Shown here piece by piece: positions 43,488-50,681 of a stretch of DNA of 64,000 bases (position 1 is its first letter; each line of letters starts with the position of its first letter). The position numbers and the translations under genes are program-made. The notes under the pieces were generated by a model. That model was not told the origin of the DNA. It made no database searches and worked only from the letters and a program-made list of their open reading frames with translations. The DNA is taken from the NCBI GenBank assembly GCA_018303845.1, contig JAGVXH010000003.1:186001-250000 (forward strand). The letters are read 5' to 3'. Source of the stretch: Candidatus Pacearchaeota archaeon (GTDB lineage Archaea > Nanobdellota > Nanobdellia > Pacearchaeales > GW2011-AR1).

Positions 43488-43835
43488 ATGAGACTACCGA
43501 TTAGACCAACAAGCCCCGTACATCTAGCAACAAAAGACGAATACCTTGAAATCATGGCAATCTTAAAATCCGGGAGATGCCGATGGGAAGACGGAACAAA
43601 ACCTCTTTCAGAAAGATCAAAGGTATTATGGGACGCTTATGAGGAAAACGGGCTGACAATAGCCATAATTCCGGCAAAAGTCAAAGGAGTTGAGCAACAG
43701 CAACATATAAAGCTTATCAAGGAAAAAAAAGGAACCAAGACTCTCTCCTATGAAGACTGGCTGGAGATTCAAAAATTCGGTCCCAAGACAATAGCACACG
43801 TGACTAAACTATACCGCGTAAGTGTAGCGGCATAA
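43488..43835 (+). CDS. Hypothetical protein, 115 aa (island 3)
   Basis: Not recognised. A soluble mixed alpha/beta protein (MRLPIRPTSPVHLATKDEYLEIMAIL...). SD AAAAGGAAAA upstream. It is followed by the hairpin GCCCTC/GAGGGC at 43850-43872. Codons include more C- and G-ending types than the flanking archaeal genes. Confidence 0.7.
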   Translation: MRLPIRPTSPVHLATKDEYLEIMAILKSGRCRWEDGTKPLSERSKVLWDAYEENGLTIAIIPAKVKGVEQQQHIKLIKEKKGTKTLSYEDWLEIQKFGPKTIAHVTKLYRVSVAA

Positions 43836-43849
43836 GCTGGCAAACAAAA

Positions 43850-43872
43850 GCCCTCTTCAAAATGTCGAGGGC
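43850..43872 (+). terminator. Intercistronic hairpin, island 3
   Basis: GCCCTC (43850-43855) pairs with GAGGGC (43867-43872). No T run follows. Confidence 0.6.
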
Positions 43873-43900
43873 CAAACCCAACAACCAAGAAAGGAAAATT

Positions 43901-44290
43901 ATGAACCTCCAGTTACAAAAACCAATGATACCCCTGGCACTAGTCCCGGCAGTCTTCGGGCTACTATTCTCAGCAATATCAATAATCTGTATTCCAGCAG
44001 AAACACCAAAGGAAATAACGACGCTCTTCGGAATTCCATGGAGCCTAATAGGCATATTGGGTTACAGCGGAATGGGGATATCCTTATACATGCTAGGAGA
44101 AAACCCAAGCAACAAATTCTTCACAACTCTCTACATCCTATTGGTCACAGGAGCTTTCGCATTACTCTTTTGGCTAATCCCCACCGCAATAAAATACAGC
44201 ATCCCCTGCCTCGGATGCATAGGGTCATGGACAATGACCGCGCTCCTATTTATTACACTCCCTATTCTTTTCTCTTGGGAAAAAGTTTAA
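43901..44290 (+). CDS. VKOR-like membrane protein (island 3)
   Basis: 129 aa from ATG 43901 (SD AAAGGAA at 43890-43896). Four hydrophobic helices. Landmarks of the vitamin K epoxide reductase family: a loop Cys after helix 1 (ICIPAETP), then FGIPWSLIGILGYS matching the FG.P..LIG..G.. segment, and a redox pair CLGC followed by W (PCLGCIGSW) in the last helix region. Only one loop Cys is present instead of two. It would support disulfide formation in exported proteins, such as its Cys-containing island relatives (inference). Confidence 0.6.
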   Translation: MNLQLQKPMIPLALVPAVFGLLFSAISIICIPAETPKEITTLFGIPWSLIGILGYSGMGISLYMLGENPSNKFFTTLYILLVTGAFALLFWLIPTAIKYSIPCLGCIGSWTMTALLFITLPILFSWEKV

Positions 44291-44296
44291 CCCATC

Positions 44297-44324
44297 GGAC
44301 TTGGGTTCTTGTGAGCCCAAGTCC
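44297..44324 (+). terminator. Intercistronic hairpin, island 3
   Basis: GGACTTGGG (44297-44305) pairs with CCCAAGTCC (44316-44324), loop 10 bases. Confidence 0.75.
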
Positions 44325-44365
44325 ACAAACCAAAAACATTCTAACCAATTCTAAAAGGAATGTCC

Positions 44366-44818
44366 ATGAAAAGAATGGCAATACTCTTACTAATGTTAAT
44401 CTTAACAAGTTGCGCAGGAAAAAAACCAGCACAACATTTTTGGGAAATAAAAAACCCCGAAACCAAAATCAACGTCCAATATTTAATAGAAGAAACAAAA
44501 AAGGAGAATCAATTCCTAGATATTTTCAAAACCCATATTATCCCAAAAGAAACTAAAAGTCTCTCTTTGAAACTCCGCATCCAGAATCCCGAAAAAGCAT
44601 ACCACGCGATACAATTGAACATCACCCTCTTCGAAGAAAATAAAACTCTCAATGGATCCTTCATCGGAATAATCTACAACGGGAAACAGGAAGAACATGA
44701 ATACACCATCCCACTCCCAACATTAGAAAAAGAAGAATATATAGAAATAGGCATCCTATTAAAAAATGAAGAGGGGCGCCTTTTACTCTCAATCCCTATC
44801 CCATACAAAGATAGTTAA
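44366..44818 (+). CDS. Lipoprotein with bacterial lipobox (island 3)
   Basis: 150 aa from ATG 44366, placed best by the SD AAAAGGA. The signal peptide ends in a type II lipobox LTSC (LLMLILTSCAGKK), the standard site for diacylglyceryl attachment in bacteria. The mature domain is beta-rich (residues about 30-150). It is odd in an archaeal context unless the cassette is bacterial. Followed by the terminator at 44833. Confidence 0.75.
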   Translation: MKRMAILLLMLILTSCAGKKPAQHFWEIKNPETKINVQYLIEETKKENQFLDIFKTHIIPKETKSLSLKLRIQNPEKAYHAIQLNITLFEENKTLNGSFIGIIYNGKQEEHEYTIPLPTLEKEEYIEIGILLKNEEGRLLLSIPIPYKDS

Positions 44819-44832
44819 CTTCACCAAAAAAA

Positions 44833-44879
44833 GAGCCCGCTTCCACAGGGGCTCAATTCTCCACTTCAAACTTTTTTTT
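44833..44879 (+). terminator. Terminator-like end of island 3
   Basis: GAGCCC (44833-44838) pairs with GGGCTC (44849-44854); an eight-T tract lies at 44872-44879, 18 bases later, followed by GGACAAACC and ACATATTCCA. Confidence 0.65.
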
Positions 44880-44889
44880 GGACAAACCC

Positions 44890-44899
44890 ACATATTCCA
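44890..44899 (+). repeat. Recurring 10-mer ACATATTCCA next to island 3 end
   Basis: Identical 10-mers occur at 12740, 22634, 40606, 44890, 47113 and 47386. Here and at 47113 it follows T8-GG-N-CAAACC-N directly. Confidence 0.8.
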
Positions 44900-44907
44900 A
44901 CCCCCAT

Positions 44908-45014
44908 CTAATCTCTAATTTCTAATTTCTAATTTCTAATTTCTAATCTCTAATCTCTAATACCTAATTTCTAATCTCTAATCTCTAATACCTAATTTCT
45001 AATCTCTAATTTCT
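44908..45014 (+). repeat. Tandem 7-base repeat array, TAATYTC type, about 15 units
   Basis: TAATCTC, TAATTTC and TAATACC units in tandem, ending six bases before the stop codon of the minus-strand PHP gene. Confidence 0.95.
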
Positions 45015-45019
45015 TGCCC

Positions 45020-45838
45020 TCATACCTTCATCCTCTCTCCAATCCTTCCCCGAAAAACCAAAATCTCTTGAGCTCCAACTTCTCTAAGCATCTCAACTGC
45101 CCGATCAATCCCCTCATCTAGCCTCCCAAACTTCAACTTATGAAAATCATTCCCAATCGTCAAACCAACTCCAAGCCTAACAGCCTCCTCAACAATCCAC
45201 CTCTGAGGAAAACACTCATCCAAAACTTCCCATCCCGCACAATTAACTTCCAAAACAACCTCTCTCTCCTTCATCAGCCTCAACAAATCCACAACCAAAT
45301 CCTTATACCAATCCTCACATAAAACCCCATTATCCTCAAGTCTCTTCCGAAACGCATCCAAATGCGCGACACAATCAATCCTACCAAACTCAATCATCTT
45401 CCTAATCTCGCCAAAATAATTCTCAATAAAAATCCTCTCTCCCCCAAACTCTTCAATCCCTCCCGTCGGAAAATGCGGTCGACTAAAATCACCATCCAAA
45501 TTCTTCAACCAATGAACCGCGCCCAAAATAAAATCATAATCCCTATCCCCCATCTCACTCAAAAACCAATCCTCATATCCATCAACCCAATCCAATTCAA
45601 CCCCAATCAAAACATCAACCTTTCCAGCAAATTCAACTCGCAACTTTTCCAGTTCATCATAATAATCGTCCCCGTGCTTCCGTGCTTCCCCATAATCCCT
45701 AATTTCCTTCGGCATTCTAAAATGGTCCGTAAAACAAACGCACCCCAATCCTTCCTCAACCGCCCGCTCCAATAACTCCCTCGGACTAAGACTCCCATCA
45801 CTCTCATTCGAATGCACATGACAATTAACTCTTACCAT
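45020..45838 (-). CDS. PHP-domain phosphoesterase (HisJ-like)
   Basis: 272 aa from ATG 45838. PHP metal motifs: HVHSNESDG (residues about 6-14), CFTDHF (about 39), GVELDW (about 85), GAVHWLKN (about 109), CVAHLDAF (about 155) and GNDFHK near the C terminus. It resembles histidinol-phosphatase-type or other PHP phosphoesterases. No histidine pathway genes are nearby, so the substrate is unknown. A short 8-base tandem (GAAGCACG) encodes EARKH near 45670. Confidence 0.88.
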   Translation of the reverse strand: MVRVNCHVHSNESDGSLSPRELLERAVEEGLGCVCFTDHFRMPKEIRDYGEARKHGDDYYDELEKLRVEFAGKVDVLIGVELDWVDGYEDWFLSEMGDRDYDFILGAVHWLKNLDGDFSRPHFPTGGIEEFGGERIFIENYFGEIRKMIEFGRIDCVAHLDAFRKRLEDNGVLCEDWYKDLVVDLLRLMKEREVVLEVNCAGWEVLDECFPQRWIVEEAVRLGVGLTIGNDFHKLKFGRLDEGIDRAVEMLREVGAQEILVFRGRIGERMKV

Positions 45839-45885
45839 AGGCAACAACAAAAATCGACCCTATTTAATTTTTCCCAAACCATCAA

Positions 45886-46004
45886 CTAATTTCTAATCTC
45901 TAATTTCTAATCTCTAATTTCTAATCTCTAATTTCTAATTTCTAATTTCTAATTTCTAATTTCTAATCTCTAATGTCTAATCTCTAATCTCTAGAATCTA
46001 GAAT
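45886..46004 (+). repeat. Tandem 7-base repeat array, TAATYTC type
   Basis: About 15 units of TAATTTC/TAATCTC followed by two TAGAATC units. It touches the stop codon (TAG, 46005-46007) of the minus-strand gene, which appears to be formed within the last repeat unit. Confidence 0.95.
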
Positions 46005-46271
46005 CTACGCCGCAGCGTAGATAGCATGCGCCCTATTCGAAATCCTCCATCTAATCCGCGCCAAATAATCCGTCCCCTTAGAATTCTTCCCAACCCTCAC
46101 AACCAACCCCTTCCCTTCAAGACCAATAAGCAACCTCTTCACAAACTCCTCATCCCTCGCAATTTCCCGTGCCACATCAACCGTAAAAACAAGCTTAGGA
46201 AAAACCGAATACAAATAAGACAAAATCTGCTCCGATATCTTCTCCACCTTCTCCTTCGAAATCCTTGGCAT
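46005..46271 (-). CDS. Winged-helix-like DNA-binding protein, 88 aa
   Basis: From ATG 46271 (TATA-like AATATAAG at 46293-46300). MPRISKEKVEKISEQIL..., then a helix-turn-helix (TVDVAREIARDEEFVKRLLIGLEGKGLV) and a wing (KGTDYLARIRWRISN). It resembles a small DPANN wHTH protein family. The function is probably transcription regulation or chromatin. Confidence 0.75.
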   Translation of the reverse strand: MPRISKEKVEKISEQILSYLYSVFPKLVFTVDVAREIARDEEFVKRLLIGLEGKGLVVRVGKNSKGTDYLARIRWRISNRAHAIYAAA

Positions 46272-46393
46272 CCCACTTCCAAAACAAATCCGCTTATATT
46301 CTTTGTCATCAAAAAGAATATAAAGCAATTTTAACAACAAAAAATAATTTACATTAACCCCGCAACAAAAACAAATCAAGAAACTACCAATAG

Positions 46394-46431
46394 AAACTCT
46401 CCAGAAACAGCGGAAAAGAAAAACCTATCAC
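46394..46431 (+). repeat. Island leader motif, copy 4
   Basis: ACTCTCCAGAAACAGCGG, then AAAAGAAAAACCTATCA. It is the most complete copy and links the copy at 20911 (first half) with those at 12913 and 43258 (second half). Confidence 0.65.
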
Positions 46432-46483
46432 TATCTGTTAGGAATTTCAAAACTTCTCTAGAGAATTCTATGTTTTTTGATTG

Positions 46484-46492
46484 AAAGGAGGT
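46484..46492 (+). promoter_or_regulatory. Orphan Shine-Dalgarno-like AAAGGAGGT
   Basis: A perfect SD with no ATG at a useful distance; a TTG at 46506 would give only an 11-codon frame. It may act as a ribosome standby or leader element for the gene at 46562. Confidence 0.4.
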
Positions 46493-46561
46493 AAATAAAA
46501 TAAAAGTTGCGGAAAACCAAAAACCAACTGATTTTAATTTGAAAACTCAAAGGAGAAACCC

Positions 46562-47023
46562 ATGAAAAAATTGACAGTCATTACGATGATGGCACTCGCA
46601 CTTTTCGTTACAACGCTCAGTACAGCAAATGCATGGACTATGGCAGCAAACCCAATCACAGGCTTCTTTAAAGCAGTGGCCGGAACCGTTTACCATGTCG
46701 TAGAAACTCCCGTACTGATTGTTGCAGGAGAAAAATCCATTCTTGAAATCGGTGATATCACCAGAGGCCCCATTGAAGGCGTTGAAGAACTGGGAGCAGG
46801 AATTGCAGGGATTGAAACCGGAACCATTACCGATACCGGTAAGATGAATACTGCCATTGAGTCCAACCCGATTAGCCATGCCATCAGAAACGGCGTAGGG
46901 ACAGGTCTTGCCGTAAGCAGTATAGTGGCCCCGAGCAGCTCAGCGTTACATGCGACACAGGCCGGATGGTGGACAGGAATCGGCATCGGAACCATGACCG
47001 TTGCGGCTGACAACATCCATTGA
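46562..47023 (+). CDS. Exported Gly/Ala-rich protein, 153 aa (island 4)
   Basis: A classical signal peptide (KKLTVITMMALALFVTTLSTANA) is followed by a Gly-, Ala-, Ile- and Thr-rich chain with repeated small hydrophobic turns (GIAGIETGTITDTGK). SD AAAGGAG is seven bases upstream. Codon choice is more GC-rich than in neighbours. Family not recognised; bacterial style. Confidence 0.8.
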   Translation: MKKLTVITMMALALFVTTLSTANAWTMAANPITGFFKAVAGTVYHVVETPVLIVAGEKSILEIGDITRGPIEGVEELGAGIAGIETGTITDTGKMNTAIESNPISHAIRNGVGTGLAVSSIVAPSSSALHATQAGWWTGIGIGTMTVAADNIH

Positions 47024-47043
47024 TATTAACCCTTGACTGAGAA

Positions 47044-47102
47044 GATGACGACGAAAACAAAATACCAGTTTCCGTCGTCATCCCTCAAAAAAACTTTTTT
47101 TT
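47044..47102 (+). terminator. Terminator-like end of island 4
   Basis: GATGACGACG (47044-47053) pairs with CGTCGTCATC (47073-47082), and an eight-T tract lies at 47095-47102, followed by GGTCAAACCA and ACATATTCCA. Confidence 0.8.
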
Positions 47103-47443
47103 GGTCAAACCAACATATTCCACAAACACAAACATCCTACACCATTCTCATCACCCTCCGTGTAATCTGCGTAATCCGTGGCTAAAATTTTCCCCCATCA
47201 TAAACCAAATCCACACAATTCCCAAAACAAAAATCCGTATGAATCCGTATGAATCCGTGTGCCAATAATTAACACCCACCCCAAAACATCCAACTAACAA
47301 CTAAAAGCCAAAAGCCAAAAGCTAGATTCAATCCCATCATCCTTCATACAATCCATAACACAAATATTTTTTATTTCCCAAACCAACATATTCCACTCAA
47401 ACATTGTCTAAACATTTATATAGAATAAACATCTCCAACTCAC
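47103..47443. repeat. Gap with 10-mers, AATCCGTG repeats and 7-base repeats
   Basis: ACATATTCCA at 47113 and 47386. AATCCGTG units ending GGCTAAAATTTT at 47157-47192, then about 40 bases of spacer and GAATCCGTAT units (47230-47262). AAAAGCC units at 47302-47325. A TATA-like ATTTATATA (47415-47423) serves the gene at 47444. No gene seen. Confidence 0.85.
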
Positions 47444-49525
47444 ATGAGCGGTGAAAAATTCATAGCCTGGTTATCCGATCTCCACAAATCCGACATCTCA
47501 CTCGCAGGAGAAAAAGCAGCAAATCTCGGCGAAATGTACAACGCAAAATTCCCAGTTCCTCAAGCCTTCGTAATTACAACTGAAAGCTTCTCCTTCTTCT
47601 TAAAACAGTCCAAACTCGAACAACCAATAAAAGACATCCTTAATAAAATCAAAATAGACGACACAAACGACCTACAAGAAAAATCCCAAGAAATAATAGC
47701 CCTAATCACAAACACCAAAATGTCCCCAATCCTAGAATCCGAAATCCTAGAAGCATACGACAACTTCAACGTAGACCTAGGCGGACTAGAAAAATCCCCA
47801 GGCGCCCTCGCAATCCTAAGAACCGCACGAGAACCAATATTCGTCTCAGTCAGAAGCTCAAACCTCTCAGAGAATCCAAACGACGACTCATTCGCGGAAC
47901 AACAATCCTCTTTCATAAACATCAAAGGCAATCAAGAACTCTTAAAAAAAATCAAAGAATGCTTCGCCTCAACTTTCAAAGCCCAATCAATCTACTACCG
48001 AAAAAAGAAAGGCCTTGACGGCCTAGTAAAAATCGCAATAATAGTACAAAAAATGATTAACTCCAACAAATCAGGAGTAATGTTTTCTAAAAATCCACTT
48101 AAAAACGAAGATGAAATTCTAATCGAAGCAATCTTCGGACAAAGCGAAGGAATAATTTCAAAAACAATCAACCCGGACCAATATACCCTAAGCAAAAATT
48201 TCGAAATTCTAGAAGAACAAATCGCAGACAAAAAACTAGCAATAGTAAGAACATCATCAGGACAAACAAAAACCGTAACACTAACTCCAGAAAAATCAAC
48301 CGAAAAAGTTCTAAAAACCCATGAGCTAAAACAACTAGCAGAATACGCACTGAAACTAGAGCAACATTACAACGCACCACAAGAAATAGAATTCTCAATT
48401 GAAGACAACACAATCTACATTCTACAAACAAAACCCATCACAATACTAAAAGAAAAATCATCCGAACCAGAAATAGAATTCACAAGACAAGTAATAACAC
48501 AAGAGATGCCAGCCTCAACAGAAATCCTGCCAATCGTCCCAACAAAAACACAAATCAAAGTCATAATCGACCTCCCACAATTCGCCTCTCAAGCAGCCAA
48601 AGCAAAAGCTAACGGAGTAGGACTCGTAAAATTGGAAAAACTAATCACAACCTCAGGGAAACATCCACTCTTCTACGAGAAAGAAAACAAATTAGAAGAT
48701 TACAAAAAAATACTAAAAGAAGAATTAGAAGGGATAGCAGACATTTTCATCGGAAAACCAATCTGGGTAAGAACATCAAGCATTCGAAACGACGAATATC
48801 CAAATCTAATAGGCGCGCCAAAAGAATCAGAAAAAAATCCAATGCTCGGAAACCACGGAATAAGATTCTCACTAAAACATCCTAAAATCCTAAAAACAGA
48901 ATTACAAGTTATAAAAGAATTAGCCGACAAAGGTCACAAATTCGGAGTGATATTCCCACAAATAATTTCGATAGAAGAAGTAAAACAAGCAAAAACAATT
49001 TTCGAAGAATTAAAAATGGAAAACGTAGCATTCGGCATAATGATTGAAACACCCGCCGCCGCAATCCTAATCAAAGACATCTGCGAAATTGGAATAGACT
49101 TCATCTCATTTGAAACAAGCAACCTAACACAATACACCCTAGCAATAGACAAAGAAAACGAAGATGTCCAAAACCTATACGACGAAACCTGCTGGGCAGT
49201 CCTAAAACAAATTTCCCGCGTAATCAGAGAATGCAAGAAACAAGAAGTAGAAACCTCAATCTGCGGGCAAATAACCTCAAATCCAAAAATGATAGAATTC
49301 CTAATCAAATGTGGGATCGACTCAATATCCATAAACACCGAATCTGCACATGAAGTTTCCAGATTAATTCAAAAACTAGAAATAAATTCCGCCATAGAGC
49401 CAATAAACAACAAAGAGGAAATAAAAAAAGAATTAGAAGAATTCCAAAAAGAAGAAGAAATTTCAAAACAAAATTCATTAAACCCAGAACCAATCGAAGA
49501 AATAGAAAACATAAAAGAAGAATAA
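47444..49525 (+). CDS. PEP synthase-like protein lacking the phosphohistidine domain
   Basis: 693 aa. The N-terminal ATP-binding domain is clear (SLAGEKAANLGEM, VSVRSSNLSE, SGVMFSKNP, IEFSIEDNTIYILQTKPI up to about residue 340). The C-terminal TIM-barrel domain begins near residue 380 (VIIDLPQFASQAAKAKANGVGLVKLE, WVRTSS..NDEYPNL, ENVAFGIMIETPAA, SICGQ). Between them only about 35 linker residues remain; the swivelling domain with the GG.T.HAAI phosphohistidine is absent. NDLTQ is replaced by SNLTQ. It cannot run the normal PEP synthase cycle alone. Confidence 0.85.
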   Translation: MSGEKFIAWLSDLHKSDISLAGEKAANLGEMYNAKFPVPQAFVITTESFSFFLKQSKLEQPIKDILNKIKIDDTNDLQEKSQEIIALITNTKMSPILESEILEAYDNFNVDLGGLEKSPGALAILRTAREPIFVSVRSSNLSENPNDDSFAEQQSSFINIKGNQELLKKIKECFASTFKAQSIYYRKKKGLDGLVKIAIIVQKMINSNKSGVMFSKNPLKNEDEILIEAIFGQSEGIISKTINPDQYTLSKNFEILEEQIADKKLAIVRTSSGQTKTVTLTPEKSTEKVLKTHELKQLAEYALKLEQHYNAPQEIEFSIEDNTIYILQTKPITILKEKSSEPEIEFTRQVITQEMPASTEILPIVPTKTQIKVIIDLPQFASQAAKAKANGVGLVKLEKLITTSGKHPLFYEKENKLEDYKKILKEELEGIADIFIGKPIWVRTSSIRNDEYPNLIGAPKESEKNPMLGNHGIRFSLKHPKILKTELQVIKELADKGHKFGVIFPQIISIEEVKQAKTIFEELKMENVAFGIMIETPAAAILIKDICEIGIDFISFETSNLTQYTLAIDKENEDVQNLYDETCWAVLKQISRVIRECKKQEVETSICGQITSNPKMIEFLIKCGIDSISINTESAHEVSRLIQKLEINSAIEPINNKEEIKKELEEFQKEEEISKQNSLNPEPIEEIENIKEE

Positions 49526-49611
49526 AAAGAAACATTTTCAGTAAATTTGTTACTCCTTCTAAGACACAACACAATAGAAAACTTTATATACTAAAATAAC
49601 ATAGATTATTT

Positions 49612-50457
49612 ATGAAAAATTTCAAACAAACACTTGAGGCAATAGCAAAAACTCCCGGGAAACCAGGAGCTAACCCCAAATATGAATCTGGTGTACTTGC
49701 AGGAGCATCAAAATACATCGAAAGATTCTCGAAGATAAACACGAACACTAAAGAAGGTCTTAATGAATACAGAGAGCTAACAGGAGAACCAACAAAAGGA
49801 ATCTCCGATGAAAAAGTAAGCTTAACATATGCACAAATTGGAGAGGAACTAAACGAAAGATGGGGTGACTATACAGAACATCACATCGCACCAATAACAG
49901 GAGAAATAGAGAAAAAAATCCAAGTTCTTATCGGATACAATTTCTGTCCAGAAGAAATAAGCTCTATAAAAAATTATGAAACCCCAAGGAAAGCCGTGTC
50001 CACAGCAAAAAAAATAATACAAACAATAGAAACAAATCAAGAAGCATACATAAAAGAAATAATATCCAAAGCTCCAGATTATATGAAAGGAGTAGTGGGA
50101 AGACACTCCGACAAAGTCTGTGAAATAGACAAAAGAAGCGCACAAAATAATGCATTCGCAGCAATTGAAGAATATGGATCAAAAAAATTCGTAGTTGAAA
50201 CTTACACCCATGCAAAATCAGCAGAAAACGCTATCGAAAAAGAAATAGAAATCATAAAAGAAGAAGGAGAAAAATTAGGAAAGAACATGCCTTCCTCATT
50301 CGACTCAGAACAAAAAGCAGCCTACTTTGCAGGTATTAATAATAGAATAACTGCAGTAAGAGAAAAAGGAAGCAAGCTACAAGATACAAATAAGTTAAAG
50401 GGAACTATAGTAGGGACAGCAATTAAGACATTAGAAGAAAAAGCAAATAACCCTTAA
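49612..50457 (+). CDS. Hypothetical helical protein, 281 aa
   Basis: Not recognised. Mostly alpha-helical and charged, with no membrane segment. The TATA-like CTTTATATA (about 49582-49590) is 26 bases before the ATG. Codon use matches the archaeal background. Confidence 0.75.
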   Translation: MKNFKQTLEAIAKTPGKPGANPKYESGVLAGASKYIERFSKINTNTKEGLNEYRELTGEPTKGISDEKVSLTYAQIGEELNERWGDYTEHHIAPITGEIEKKIQVLIGYNFCPEEISSIKNYETPRKAVSTAKKIIQTIETNQEAYIKEIISKAPDYMKGVVGRHSDKVCEIDKRSAQNNAFAAIEEYGSKKFVVETYTHAKSAENAIEKEIEIIKEEGEKLGKNMPSSFDSEQKAAYFAGINNRITAVREKGSKLQDTNKLKGTIVGTAIKTLEEKANNP

Positions 50458-50523
50458 GAAATCTCTAACATCTAATACCTATCTCACCAGTTATCTCAAA
50501 GATATCAATAAGCCTCGTTAGTC

Positions 50524-50572
50524 CACACGTAATATTTCTAATCTCTAACAGCTAATAGCTAACAGCTAGTTA
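50524..50572 (+). repeat. Hybrid 7-base array joining TAATYTC and GCTAACA types
   Basis: ATTTCTAATCTCTAACAGC then TAATAGCTAACAGCTAG: TAATCTC units pass into GCTAACA units without interruption, showing that the two types can be adjacent or derive from each other. AATCCGTG units follow at 50608-50632. Confidence 0.9.
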
Positions 50573-50681
50573 CCACTCCAGCACATTATCAAAATATCTT
50601 CCAAAAAATCCGTGAGAATCCGTGCTAGTCCGTGAACAAATAATTCTCACACCACAAACCGCCACCCAAGACAAGAGCCAG

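Noticed and set aside
44908..45014. Possible CRISPR array
   Set aside because: The units are only 7 bases, directly adjacent and without unique spacers, and no cas genes are nearby.
46441..46561. A small gene after the perfect SD at 46484
   Set aside because: No ATG/GTG lies at a suitable distance and the only TTG frame has 11 codons; kept only as an orphan SD.
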